From Cyclobacteriaceae bacterium (GTDB lineage Bacteria; Bacteroidota; Bacteroidia; Cytophagales; Cyclobacteriaceae): a stretch of 64,000 nucleotides of DNA. This document shows positions 7,977-17,176 of this stretch, in pieces. Every line of letters starts with the position of its first letter. Positions within the stretch are counted from its first letter, which is position 1. The position numbers were made by a program, and so were the translations under genes. The stretch spans positions 124,001 to 188,000 of the forward strand of contig BPHC01000004.1 in the NCBI GenBank assembly GCA_026003355.1, written 5' to 3'. The notes below the pieces were generated by a model. That model saw nothing but the letters and a program-made list of their open reading frames with translations, was not told where the DNA came from and searched no databases.

Positions 7977-9554
7977 TTAATCCACACCGGGTTGCTTCAA
8001 CACAAAACCCGTTTTGGCCTTTTCTTCTGCTACCATTTTGCGCACATCGGCCAGCAGTTTTTTGGCATCGTAAATAATGCCATCCTTAATGGTGTACTTC
8101 ACACCGCCCACACGGGTAACATGGTTATCGGCCGAAAGTTTAATAGCTCCGGTGCCATACAGTACCTGAAGGTTCTCCAACGGATTTTGGTCAACAATTA
8201 CAAAATCGGCCAGCTTGCCAACCTCAACCGAACCGAGATCTTTTTCCACACCAAGGGCCTGGGCTCCGTAAAGCGTAGCCGACCGGATGACCTCCAGCGG
8301 ATGGAAGCCCGCCTCGCGAAGCAACTCCAGCTCGCGGATGTAGGCAAAGCCGTAGAGCTGAAAAATAAAGCCCGAATCCGAGCCGGTGGTTACACGACCT
8401 CCCCTGTTTTTATATTCATTAACAAAAGTCATCCAAAGCCGGTAGTTTTCGCGCCAGGCCACCTCCTGTTCCGTGCCCCAGGCAAACCAGTAAGAGCCGT
8501 GTGCCCTGCGGTTGGGCTGGAAAAAGGCCCACAGCTGCGGCAGGGTATACTCTTCGTGCCATTCGGCACGGCGGGCACGGTGCAGGTCACGGCTGGCTTC
8601 GTAAATGTTAAAGGTGGGATCCAGGGTAAAGTCCAGTTTCAGCAATTCATTCATCACATTGTTCCAGTGGTCTGAAAAAGGTGGTGCGGCCTGTTTCCAG
8701 AGCCTGCCGGCATTTTCAAAGCGATGTTGCTCGTTCTGGTAGTTGTAGTCGGGCGGGTAATCCTGAACAGTGCGGTCGTTAAATAAAGCCTCGGGCAAAC
8801 CATACCAGTGCTCCATGCTGGTGAGCCCGGCACGGGCCGACTTTAAAACATTCCACCGGGCCACATCCATTTGGGCATGGTGGCAGGCCGACCGAAGGCC
8901 AAGCTTTTTGTTTTCTTCGAGGGCGGCCTGCATAATATCGGGTGCCGCACCGAAAAATTTAATGCCATCTGCTCCTTTGGCTTTATTGTTTCGCACCCAC
9001 TCGCGGGCCATTTCGGGTGTGCTGATGGGCTTTTCGCTTCCCTGCCCAAATACGGTGTAGGCAAAAATACGCGGGGCGGTTATCAGGTTACGGGCGCTTT
9101 TGTTTTTCTGGTCCAGCACCCAGTCCAGGCCATTGCCGCATGAAGGGTCGCGCACGGTAGTAATGCCGTGGCCCATCCACAGTTTAAAAACATACTCAGC
9201 AAAAGGGGCCTGTGTGCCGCCAATATGGCCGTGCATGTCAATAAAACCGGGCAGCAGGTACATGCCGCCGGCCTGGAGTTCTTTGCCGCCGGCCTCCAGT
9301 TCAGGCCTGCGGTCGGGCGATATGGGTACGCCCGGAAAACCCACCACCACTATTCGCTCAATGCGGTTTTGCCGCACCACAATATCCACCGGGCCAATGG
9401 GCGGGGCCCCGGTACCATCAATTAAAGTTACGCCCCTGATGATAAGCTGCGGAAAGGGGCCTTCGCCCTCTTTTACCTCGGGTGCTTTGGCTACCTGGCT
9501 TTGCACTGCTGCAGCAGTAAGGCAAACCAGCAGGCACAGTAAACAATGCTTCAT
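7977..9554 (-). CDS. secreted amidohydrolase family protein
   Basis: A signal peptide (MKHCLLCLLVCLTAAAVQSQ) precedes a metal-dependent amidohydrolase of 525 residues. Metal-ligand motifs are visible: DMHGHIGG (HxH) after PGFID, a lysine in GADGIKFFGA, histidines in RSACHHAQ and TSMEHW, and an aspartate in TTGSDSGF. The C-terminus has the family segment VGKLADFVIVDQNPLEN. The substrate is unknown; related enzymes include imidazolonepropionase-like and Xaa-Pro dipeptidase-like hydrolases. It is on the same strand as the antitoxin gene but separated by that gene's own promoter, and is divergent from amt. Confidence 0.88.
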   Translation of the reverse strand: MKHCLLCLLVCLTAAAVQSQVAKAPEVKEGEGPFPQLIIRGVTLIDGTGAPPIGPVDIVVRQNRIERIVVVGFPGVPISPDRRPELEAGGKELQAGGMYLLPGFIDMHGHIGGTQAPFAEYVFKLWMGHGITTVRDPSCGNGLDWVLDQKNKSARNLITAPRIFAYTVFGQGSEKPISTPEMAREWVRNNKAKGADGIKFFGAAPDIMQAALEENKKLGLRSACHHAQMDVARWNVLKSARAGLTSMEHWYGLPEALFNDRTVQDYPPDYNYQNEQHRFENAGRLWKQAAPPFSDHWNNVMNELLKLDFTLDPTFNIYEASRDLHRARRAEWHEEYTLPQLWAFFQPNRRAHGSYWFAWGTEQEVAWRENYRLWMTFVNEYKNRGGRVTTGSDSGFIFQLYGFAYIRELELLREAGFHPLEVIRSATLYGAQALGVEKDLGSVEVGKLADFVIVDQNPLENLQVLYGTGAIKLSADNHVTRVGGVKYTIKDGIIYDAKKLLADVRKMVAEEKAKTGFVLKQPGVD

Positions 9555-9686
9555 AACATTTTCAATTTTCTGATTGAAAGCTAACCAGGCGCACCGGAAA
9601 ACAAAATACCAAATACCACTGCCGGCTCTGCCGAAACAGCCGGATAACCATACTGGACATTTTAATAATTTAACCTTTTACAGAAT

Positions 9687-9760
9687 ATGGGTCAATTTTT
9701 ACCCTATCTAAATCGATTTCTATAATTTTTTGCTATAACATGGGTGAATTTTAATCCTAT
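9687..9760 (+). promoter_or_regulatory. paired 21-base repeats upstream of amt
   Basis: Two 21-base elements at 9687-9707 and 9740-9760 match at 18 positions. Each has an ATGGGT left half and a CCTAT right half; the first copy forms a near dyad ATGGGT/ACCCTAT. They repeat at 53 bases, close to five turns of DNA. They lie 40-113 bases upstream of the amt start in the 245-base gap between divergent genes. No matching regulator family is recognised. Confidence 0.45.
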
Positions 9761-9799
9761 TTGTATGAAATTTATATCGTTTTTCTAACAATATAGTTT

Positions 9800-11113
9800 A
9801 TGAGCAAACCCAAACCGCGCTATCTGATTATCTTTTCCGTACTGGTATTGTTGCAAATTTTAGCCCTGACAGGTAACGGGTTTCCGGAGGTTCCTTCCGG
9901 CAACGGGATAGACAAAGCCGATACGGCCTGGATGATTGTAGCTACCGCTTTTGTGTTATTTATGACGCCCGGCCTTTCGTTTTTTTACGGAGGCATGGTA
10001 AGCTACAAAAACGTAATCTCTACCATGCTGCAAAGTTTCATTGCCCTGGGCATTATAAGTTTGGTGTGGTACGCAGTGGGTTTTAGCCTGGCCTTTGGCG
10101 AAAGCATGGGCGGGCTGGTGGGCAATCCGTTTACCTACTTTTGTTTTAACGGTGTGGGGCTGGCTCCGCACGCGGCATTATCGCCCACCGTTCCCTTCCT
10201 CATATTTGCCCTGTTTCAGCTAAAGTTTGCCATTATTACACCGGCACTCATAACCGGCAGTTTTGCCGAGCGGGTAAAGTTTACTTCGTATCTGTTGTTT
10301 ATGTGTCTCTTCTCGATTTTTATCTATTCTCCGCTGGCACACTGGACGTGGCACCCCGAAGGGTTTTTGCGGAAGTGGGGTGTGCTTGATTTTGCCGGGG
10401 GTTCGGTGGTGCACATGTCGGCCGGCTTTGCCGCGCTGGCAGGGGCCTATGTACTGGGTACCCGAAAGTCGGCTTACCATCAGCCTGCCAACATTCCGTT
10501 TGTTATTCTGGGTACGGGAATGCTATGGTTTGGATGGTTTGGTTTTAATGCCGGCTCGGCACTGGGCGCCAACGAACTGGCCGTTCAGGCTTTCGCCACC
10601 ACCAACATGGCTTCTGCTTCGGCCATGATAACCTGGGTGATGTTCGATGCCCTGGTAGGCCGAAAAATTACCGCTTTGGGAGCCTGCATAGGCGCGGTGG
10701 TTGGCCTGGTGGCCATAACACCCGCTGCGGGATTTGTTTCGGCCGGTCAGAGCATCTTTATCGGATTTATGGCGGCCCTGATCAGCAACCTGGCCGTGTA
10801 CTACAAACAGCGCACATCGCTGGATGACACCCTGGACGTGTTTCCCTGCCATGGCATTGGCGGTATTGCCGGCATGTTGTTTACAGCCGTTTTTGCAAAA
10901 GATACCGGGCTGATATATGGCCAAACCACTACCTTTTTATATCACTTGCTGGCCCTGGCAATTGTAGCCTCTTTTACCTTTTTTGGTTCATTGCTTATTT
11001 ACCGCGTGGTGGCCTTAATTACCCGGCTGCGCGTTTCGGAGGAAGAAGAAAAAATAGGGCTTGACCTGAGCCAGCACTCCGAAACCGTACAGGTTACTGC
11101 CACTCCTAACTAA
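9800..11113 (+). CDS. amt: ammonium transporter (Amt family)
   Basis: This 437-residue protein has about eleven hydrophobic segments and the Amt signatures: TAWMIVATAFVLFMTPGLSFFYGGMV, the periplasmic gate and GSFAERVKF region, the twin-histidine pore residues in VVHMSAGFAAL and FPCHGIGGIAG, and WFGFNAGS. It conducts ammonium/ammonia across the inner membrane. No glnK/PII gene lies beside it, which is a departure from the common amt-glnK pair. Its stop overlaps the stop of the convergent helicase gene by 8 bases. A pair of direct repeats lies in the upstream region. Confidence 0.96.
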   Translation: MSKPKPRYLIIFSVLVLLQILALTGNGFPEVPSGNGIDKADTAWMIVATAFVLFMTPGLSFFYGGMVSYKNVISTMLQSFIALGIISLVWYAVGFSLAFGESMGGLVGNPFTYFCFNGVGLAPHAALSPTVPFLIFALFQLKFAIITPALITGSFAERVKFTSYLLFMCLFSIFIYSPLAHWTWHPEGFLRKWGVLDFAGGSVVHMSAGFAALAGAYVLGTRKSAYHQPANIPFVILGTGMLWFGWFGFNAGSALGANELAVQAFATTNMASASAMITWVMFDALVGRKITALGACIGAVVGLVAITPAAGFVSAGQSIFIGFMAALISNLAVYYKQRTSLDDTLDVFPCHGIGGIAGMLFTAVFAKDTGLIYGQTTTFLYHLLALAIVASFTFFGSLLIYRVVALITRLRVSEEEEKIGLDLSQHSETVQVTATPN

Positions 11114-14100
11114 CCTGTTCTGCCAGGCGGTGCAGAAATTTCTGAACCTGAAGGATAGCCTGTTCGCGGTTTGCCCACCAGTTCCGGCTGCTGAGCATAA
11201 GGGCAGGCCACTCTTTTTCCCTGAGCAACTGCGGAAGATGAACCCATGAACCTTTAACCGGTAATGCAGCAAAACACGTGTCATCGGTAAGCACAACACC
11301 TGCAGCGCCATTCTGCACTACCAGCAGGTCGGTGCTGGGAAAGGGCCGCAGGCAGGTCTGTATTCCGGGGGCGTGCTGCTCCAGCCATTCCTGTAGCTGC
11401 AGGGCCAGCTGGGGGCGACCGTCTTCCGCGCCATGGTTTTGCAGCAGCTCCAGGCGGCTTTCTGACGCGGCTGCCCTTCGCACATACTCCAGGTACTCCC
11501 GCAGCAACCGGGGCCCTTCGTTTTTTACGTCCTGCACCTGTAATTCGTCCGGCCACAGGCTGGCTACCACCACCACTTTGCGGCGTGCCCGTGTAACGGC
11601 AACATTCAGGCGGTTTTCACCACCGGGCATGCTCAGGCTGCCGAACTGCAGTTTTATCTTTCCGTGTTTGTCGCGTGCGTAACCCACCGAAAAAATAATA
11701 ATGTCGCGCTCATCGCCCTGAATGTTTTCGATGTTTTTTACAAACAAATGTTCAGGCCATTTACCTCCTGCTTCGGCAACATCGGCAAGTTTGTCCATAA
11801 TCAGTTCCTGTTGCGGGGCATTAAAGGTTACCACTCCCAGCGTGGCTCCTGGATCATTTTGCGAACAGGCCAGAACAAGCTCAACTACTTTATCTGCCTC
11901 TGCTTCATTAACCTGATCATGCCATACACCTTCCACTTTTATAAATTCAAACGGACTTTGTTTTTGCGCAAACGCACTTCGGTGCGGCAGCATGTCAAGC
12001 CGGTTGTTATAAAAATGCCGGTTTGAAAAGGCTATCAGCTCGGGATGCTGGCTGCGGTAATGCCCGTTAAGGTTTGCGGATGGGAGGTAGCGCATGGCCA
12101 GTTCCAGCAGCGACTCGACTTCCAGGTCGGGGTTATCGTCTTCTTCCTTCCAGCGTACCTGGTATAAATCGAAGGGCCTAAGCTGTTTGGGGTCACCGGC
12201 AACCACTACCTGTTTTCCGCGGTAAATGGCCGGAAGGCCATACTCGGCAAAGCATTGCGAAGCTTCATCGAATATAACCAGATCAAACAGCTCCTGCAGC
12301 GGAAACACGGCCGATACCGTTTCGGGCGAAGCCATCCAGCAAGGCACGAGCTGAAACAATTCATCGGCAAAAGATGCCATGAGCCTGCGAAGGGGCCATC
12401 TGCGCTTCTTTTTCGTTACCTGATGGTACAGGTCGCGGTATGTTATGCGGTTCTGCAGCCTGTTGTATTGCACATGCAACACGGTTTGCTGCCGGGCGCG
12501 CTGTACAACCACTTCGCGTGCAGCTTTGCGTTTACCCGCCACCGCCTGTTGCCATTCCTGCTGCACATGTTCCAGATGAAGGGATGAAGGCCACCGCAAA
12601 ACCGGATATTTGGTTTCGAGGTGATCGATCCAGGCCAGTTTTAAGCTGTTCAGGAATACGCGTTCGTATTCCGCTGCCTCGTGGTTTTGCAGGTTGTCGT
12701 GCAGTTTATCAATAACACTTTTTTCATGTTGCTGAAGCGATTCCCTGAGCGAATCGAAAGCACAAAGGTTGTCGAAATCCAAACGAAGCTGCTGCACCCA
12801 GCTAACCCAGAGGCCGGGCGACCGGGCCAGTGCGGCAATCTGATAAGGACTAAGATACCGCTGCCAGCTTTCTTTCTTTTGCCAGAACGTCTCCACTTCA
12901 TCAATTATATTCCACAACAACCTGATAAATTCATCGCGGGTGAATTTATCAGGATCAATGCTGTTTAGTTCGCGAATGGAACCAAACAGCAGTTTGGCCC
13001 TGAGGGCCAGTTCCTGTTTTTCAAACCATTTTTTCCAGGTTCGCAATTCGTACACTTCCGGGATATCGCGCAGCCATTTTTTCTGCCGCAGGGCTGTGAT
13101 ATGATGAATAAGATTGAGCCGGTTATCCAGGCGTTGTTCCAGTGTATAAAGGCCCTCGCGCGAATAATTCAGCCCGTTGGCCACCAGCACCCGCTTAAGG
13201 AAAAATTTCTGGTCGCTGAACAATTCCCATTTAATGAGGCGCACAATGCTTTTTCGTGCACTGAGGCGCTGCTGCAGGGCAATCTGGCACTGTCCCATCT
13301 GGTCATCGCGCAGGGTTGCCTCCACGCCCGGATGATTAAAGCAGTTAAGGCATACCCGCTGCATATTTTGCAACCAAAGCAAACTGGTTTCATCATCTTC
13401 CTCGCCTGCCATTTGCTGAAAAAACAAAAAGGTGGTTTCATCAGTAAGCAGGCCGGTAAGGTTATGCAGGCTGTCTTTTAAGTTCCACAAATTTTCTATC
13501 TCCTCATAATACAGTTCTCTTCCGGTTAACCTGCGCATTGACAAGGCCATGTTTTCCAGTTCTTCGCGTACCTGCTTAATGGTTGCCTCAATAGCGGCCC
13601 TGGCCGATAGCGGAAGTCCGGCAAATGATTTTCGTTCGCGCAGTGGGTAGTCACTTTGTTCAAACTGCCGGGCATAGGCCACATACTGACGCAGCTTTTG
13701 CAAAAAGCCATGCAGGTTATTAAAATGAAAATGATGAAACTCTTGCCGCAACGACACGTGAGGAGTTTCGGGGCTGGAAGTAAGGTACAGCTCTTTTGCA
13801 CTAAGGCCACATTCGCTGTTATCGAACAAAGCTTTTTTGTATTCTTCACACTCATCGGTAAGCTTATCGATGGTGCGGCTGAATTGCAGGAAGTGTACTG
13901 CTTCAGGCGACTCGACAAGGGCATCGGCTTTTTGGCTCACCGTGTCCACGCGGTCAATAAGCCGGGCCAGGCGTGCGTACAGCTCGGTAAGGTCGTGCCT
14001 GAAGTCGTGAATAAGCGCCGCATAATTGGCCAGGCCAGCTCCCTGCAGGCGTTCAAAGACCACATCCAGGGCCACGCGCTTTTGCGACACCACCAGCACC

Positions 14101-15110
14101 TTCCTGCCGGTGGCCATGGCATCGGCAATAATGGCGGCAATGAGTTGCGACTTACCGGTGCCGGGCGGACCGTAAACCACCAGCGACCGGCCTGATTTAC
14201 AAACTTTCAGGGCTTCTTCCTGCCAGCTGTCCAATGGAAAAGGCACATAGAGTTTCTCTTCGGTAACGGGCAGGGCACCCCCGGACCCGCCCGGGTTTTC
14301 ACCCTGTTTGAAAAAGAAATCTTCAATTTGTTGTATGCTGCCTTTCTCAATCATTTGCAGGTAGTCGGGCATAAGCTGTGAATCGGCCTGTGGAAAAATG
14401 CCCAGCACACCCTGGTGGAACATTTTCAGTCCGATGTCCTGAAATTTTTCATCGAACTCCTGACGGGAAAATGCATCGAATGGCGCGAGGTGGTCGGAAT
14501 AAATATCGGGTACAAACCGGATGTCTAATTTGTCTTTAAGCAACTGGTAGAGGCGGGTACGAAATACGGTGGTATCGGGGTCGGTATCTTCAAAGGTAAA
14601 TTCCAGCAGTTCTTCATCGGCAGGTAATTGCCGGTAGTGGTAATAAGCCAGCAGTAAGGTACGGTTAAGCACTATGCCTTCATCTTTTCGCAGATACAAC
14701 CGCCAGAATTTTTTGTCGGCCTCCAGCCGCACCGGAAAGAACAGCAGCGGTGCGCTTACCGGAACCCCTTCGGCCAGCTTACCGCGTACCATGGGCCATG
14801 CCAGGTGCAGGTCAAGAGTGCCGCGCTCTTCAAACAAAAATGCAGCAGCACGGGCCAGGCGGCGCAGTTGCCCGCTAAGTTTATTTACAAAGGGTACGCG
14901 GCTGTTGCTTACCTCGCATATTTTTATGCCTTTCCTGCCCAGCAGGGCTGCTACAATTTCAAAGGCCTCTTTAACTTCAACACCCTGCAGGGTACTCAGG
15001 TCAATAAACTGATCGGCCGAAAGCCGGAACAGCCTTAGCGACCGGTTATTGCCGCTAAGGCGCGATAGCCTGCGCAGGTACGTTTGCAATATGCCGGCCG
15101 GGTTATTCAA
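11106..15110 (-). CDS. DUF4011-type superfamily 1 helicase with degenerate C-terminal nuclease-like domain
   Basis: At 1334 residues this is a large Upf1/Dna2-type helicase. The N-terminus (LRRLSRLSGNNRSLRL) resembles the DUF4011 start. Walker A is GPPGTGKS at residues 314-321, followed by a long helical insert (about 440-900), then LVIFDEASQC (Walker B), VAGDPKQLRPF, IENIQGDERDIIIFSVG and VAVTRARRKVVVVAS. The last 100 residues resemble the Vsr-like endonuclease tail of DUF4011 proteins (ending LMLSSRNWWANREQAI) but seem to lack the acidic active site. The start is a TTG that overlaps the stop of the upstream HhH gene; no nearby ATG precedes the conserved N-terminus. A DNA repair or defence role is plausible but unproven. 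Confidence 0.87.
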   Translation of the reverse strand: MNNPAGILQTYLRRLSRLSGNNRSLRLFRLSADQFIDLSTLQGVEVKEAFEIVAALLGRKGIKICEVSNSRVPFVNKLSGQLRRLARAAAFLFEERGTLDLHLAWPMVRGKLAEGVPVSAPLLFFPVRLEADKKFWRLYLRKDEGIVLNRTLLLAYYHYRQLPADEELLEFTFEDTDPDTTVFRTRLYQLLKDKLDIRFVPDIYSDHLAPFDAFSRQEFDEKFQDIGLKMFHQGVLGIFPQADSQLMPDYLQMIEKGSIQQIEDFFFKQGENPGGSGGALPVTEEKLYVPFPLDSWQEEALKVCKSGRSLVVYGPPGTGKSQLIAAIIADAMATGRKVLVVSQKRVALDVVFERLQGAGLANYAALIHDFRHDLTELYARLARLIDRVDTVSQKADALVESPEAVHFLQFSRTIDKLTDECEEYKKALFDNSECGLSAKELYLTSSPETPHVSLRQEFHHFHFNNLHGFLQKLRQYVAYARQFEQSDYPLRERKSFAGLPLSARAAIEATIKQVREELENMALSMRRLTGRELYYEEIENLWNLKDSLHNLTGLLTDETTFLFFQQMAGEEDDETSLLWLQNMQRVCLNCFNHPGVEATLRDDQMGQCQIALQQRLSARKSIVRLIKWELFSDQKFFLKRVLVANGLNYSREGLYTLEQRLDNRLNLIHHITALRQKKWLRDIPEVYELRTWKKWFEKQELALRAKLLFGSIRELNSIDPDKFTRDEFIRLLWNIIDEVETFWQKKESWQRYLSPYQIAALARSPGLWVSWVQQLRLDFDNLCAFDSLRESLQQHEKSVIDKLHDNLQNHEAAEYERVFLNSLKLAWIDHLETKYPVLRWPSSLHLEHVQQEWQQAVAGKRKAAREVVVQRARQQTVLHVQYNRLQNRITYRDLYHQVTKKKRRWPLRRLMASFADELFQLVPCWMASPETVSAVFPLQELFDLVIFDEASQCFAEYGLPAIYRGKQVVVAGDPKQLRPFDLYQVRWKEEDDNPDLEVESLLELAMRYLPSANLNGHYRSQHPELIAFSNRHFYNNRLDMLPHRSAFAQKQSPFEFIKVEGVWHDQVNEAEADKVVELVLACSQNDPGATLGVVTFNAPQQELIMDKLADVAEAGGKWPEHLFVKNIENIQGDERDIIIFSVGYARDKHGKIKLQFGSLSMPGGENRLNVAVTRARRKVVVVASLWPDELQVQDVKNEGPRLLREYLEYVRRAAASESRLELLQNHGAEDGRPQLALQLQEWLEQHAPGIQTCLRPFPSTDLLVVQNGAAGVVLTDDTCFAALPVKGSWVHLPQLLREKEWPALMLSSRNWWANREQAILQVQKFLHRLAEQVS

Positions 15111-15957
15111 CTGACAGGTAAGGTTTAATACGCTGGTATTGTTCTTCGGTAATAGTAACTATCTTCCGAATATCTTCTGCTGAAAGAAAATTTCCATGCT
15201 GATGCCGGTAAGTTACGATTGCGCGGGCCATTTCGTTCGAAATTAACGGATGGGCCGCCAGCTCTTTAGCGGTAGCTGTGTTCAGGTTTAATTTTCTCGG
15301 AATAAATGCCGGATCAATATAAAACCGGGCTTTTATGGTGCCGATAACCGCACTGTCCAGCCCGTAAACCTGATGCAGCTGCTCCCAGTTAACAAAGCCG
15401 CCCAGGGCTGTGCGGTACCGGACGATTCTGCCGGCCAGCACAGGGCCAATTCCACGAACGGGCAGGAGCCGGACCGAATCGGCCTTGTTCAGGTCAATCC
15501 ACTCCGGCAACTTTTTATCTGTCTTGCCCGTAACCACCGGTCTGGGTGGCAGCGCGATAAACGCGGCCACCTGGCGGTACAGGGTGGAATCCAGGCCGTA
15601 AATCTTTAACAAATCTTCCTGATAAGTAAAACTTCCGCCGCGATTCCGGTAGGCTATTATTCGGGCCGCTATGCGGGGCGGCACGTTAAGTGCCAGCCAG
15701 TCATCATACCGGGCCGTGTTGGGGTTAAGGGACACAACTGCTGCTGCGTTTGCGGAGTCGGTAACAATACGGGTATGGGCAGGAGTATCCGGCACAGGGC
15801 TTTCCGCGACAATCAGCCCCGGAGGCGTTGAACCAGAGCCAAAATACCTTCGGTACAAAGGTTCTGAAAAGATAATGAGCAGCAACAGCGGAAGCAGCAG
15901 GGCAAGACCGTTGGTTTGTGACCGGGAAAGGCTAAAAAAGTCGCGGAGCCAGTTCAT
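15103..15957 (-). CDS. membrane-anchored helix-hairpin-helix protein (ComEA-like repeats)
   Basis: The 284-residue protein has one N-terminal transmembrane helix (GLALLLPLLLLIIFSEPLY) and three tandem ComEA-type helix-hairpin-helix units, each opening with LN (LNPNTARYDDWLAL, LNKADSVRLLPVRGIGPVLA, LNTATAKELAAHPLIS) and containing an AxxIxxYR helix. Such domains bind DNA without sequence specificity; ComEA proteins act in DNA uptake in the periplasm. The stop overlaps the TTG start of the large helicase gene by 8 bases, so the two are probably co-translated. Uptake function is inference; single-helix anchored HhH proteins are frequent in Bacteroidota. Confidence 0.88.
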   Translation of the reverse strand: MNWLRDFFSLSRSQTNGLALLLPLLLLIIFSEPLYRRYFGSGSTPPGLIVAESPVPDTPAHTRIVTDSANAAAVVSLNPNTARYDDWLALNVPPRIAARIIAYRNRGGSFTYQEDLLKIYGLDSTLYRQVAAFIALPPRPVVTGKTDKKLPEWIDLNKADSVRLLPVRGIGPVLAGRIVRYRTALGGFVNWEQLHQVYGLDSAVIGTIKARFYIDPAFIPRKLNLNTATAKELAAHPLISNEMARAIVTYRHQHGNFLSAEDIRKIVTITEEQYQRIKPYLSVE

Positions 15958-16054
15958 ACATCAGGCAGACAAGTATAAAAAATATTGCTGAGGGATTGTA
16001 ACGTAGTATTCGCGCTTTACTACTTATATTTCAGCTCTGAAGCACCCCTCCTTC

Positions 16055-16549
16055 ATGATTAAAGAAGAAAAGGAGAAAGAGTTTATTGAACTGGTTAGCC
16101 GGCATCAGGGGCTTATTCACAAAGTGTGCATCATGTATGGGGCGGATCGCGATGCGCGCGAGGACCTGTTTCAGGAAATTGTGCTGCAGCTGTGGAAGTC
16201 TTTTCACACCTTTCGGGGCGAATCGAAAATTACAACCTGGATGTACCGCATTGCCCTGAACACGGCCATATCCGGCCTGCGTAAACAAAACCGGAAAATT
16301 CAAACGCAGAATCTTACCGACTATCATCTGAATTTTGCAGAGCCCGAACCGGATACCCGCGAAGATGATTTTGAGAAGCTGCAATGGGCCATACGGCAGC
16401 TTTCGGAAATTGACCGGGCCATGATTATGATGGCTCTTGACGAAGTGCCCTACGAAGAGATAGCCCAAACCATTGGCATTACCCAAAACAACGTGCGGGT
16501 ACGCATGAACCGCATTCGGGAAAAACTAAGAAAACTTATGAAAGAGTAG
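16055..16549 (+). CDS. ECF-type RNA polymerase sigma factor
   Basis: The 164-residue protein has a sigma-70 region 2 (GLIHKVCIMYGADRD, AREDLFQEIVLQLWKSF with the DLxQE motif, and TWMYRIALNTA) and a region 4 helix-turn-helix (VPYEEIAQTIGITQNNVRVRMNR). ECF factors direct polymerase to a small regulon and are usually held by a membrane anti-sigma factor. Only 3 bases separate it from the next gene, a 4-helix membrane protein that is the candidate partner. It is transcribed away from the HhH gene. The stimulus cannot be inferred from sequence. Confidence 0.94.
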   Translation: MIKEEKEKEFIELVSRHQGLIHKVCIMYGADRDAREDLFQEIVLQLWKSFHTFRGESKITTWMYRIALNTAISGLRKQNRKIQTQNLTDYHLNFAEPEPDTREDDFEKLQWAIRQLSEIDRAMIMMALDEVPYEEIAQTIGITQNNVRVRMNRIREKLRKLMKE

Positions 16550-16552
16550 GTT

Positions 16553-17176
16553 ATGGACGATCTTGATAAGTTAAAATCAATATGGCAAAAGGCCCCGGCC
16601 AGTGCCAGCAGACAAAAAGAAGATATTGCCCGCATGCTGCAGGGCGAAAGCTTTTCGGTTGTGTTGCGCCTCAAACGCAATGTGCGGGCCGAATTGCTGT
16701 TTACGCTGGTTACCACCCTGGTGCTGCTGTATGTTGGGATCACAGCCGCCAACCCTCGGCTTGCCTGGTTAATCTGGGTGTTGCTGGCTATTAGCCTGAT
16801 GTATTTGCTGTATTACATCAATAAGCTGCGCACGTTAAGCCGTTTTAGCATGACGGAAGGGAATTTGAAAAACAACCTCCAAAATCTTACCGAAGTCCTA
16901 AGAGGCTACCTTAAGTTTTACCGGATTAGCTATGTTATTCTTTACCCCGCTTTTTTTATTGCCGTATTATGGAAAACCGCATACGATGTTGGTGCCGATA
17001 CGTTCTTCAGGGCCTTTGAGGACACCGGCTTTTTGCTGTTGTTCATTGCACTTGCCTCGGTTATACTTGCCGCATCGTATATTTTTACCGGCTGGTATCT
17101 GAGGAAGCTTTATGGCAATCATCTGAAAAAACTGCAGGGTATTTTGAACCAGCTAACCGAAATGCTCAGGGAATAA
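16553..17176 (+). CDS. four-helix membrane protein, candidate anti-sigma factor
   Basis: This 207-residue protein has a short N-terminal cytoplasmic stretch (MDDLDKLKSIWQKAP) and four hydrophobic segments in two pairs (about residues 46-85 and 120-190). The LxxIWQ start is common in proteins that follow ECF sigma genes in Bacteroidota. I see no zinc-binding HxxxCxxC motif of ZAS anti-sigma factors. The anti-sigma role rests on the 3-base spacing from the sigma gene. Its end overlaps the convergent GCS2 gene by 11 bases. Confidence 0.75.
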   Translation: MDDLDKLKSIWQKAPASASRQKEDIARMLQGESFSVVLRLKRNVRAELLFTLVTTLVLLYVGITAANPRLAWLIWVLLAISLMYLLYYINKLRTLSRFSMTEGNLKNNLQNLTEVLRGYLKFYRISYVILYPAFFIAVLWKTAYDVGADTFFRAFEDTGFLLLFIALASVILAASYIFTGWYLRKLYGNHLKKLQGILNQLTEMLRE

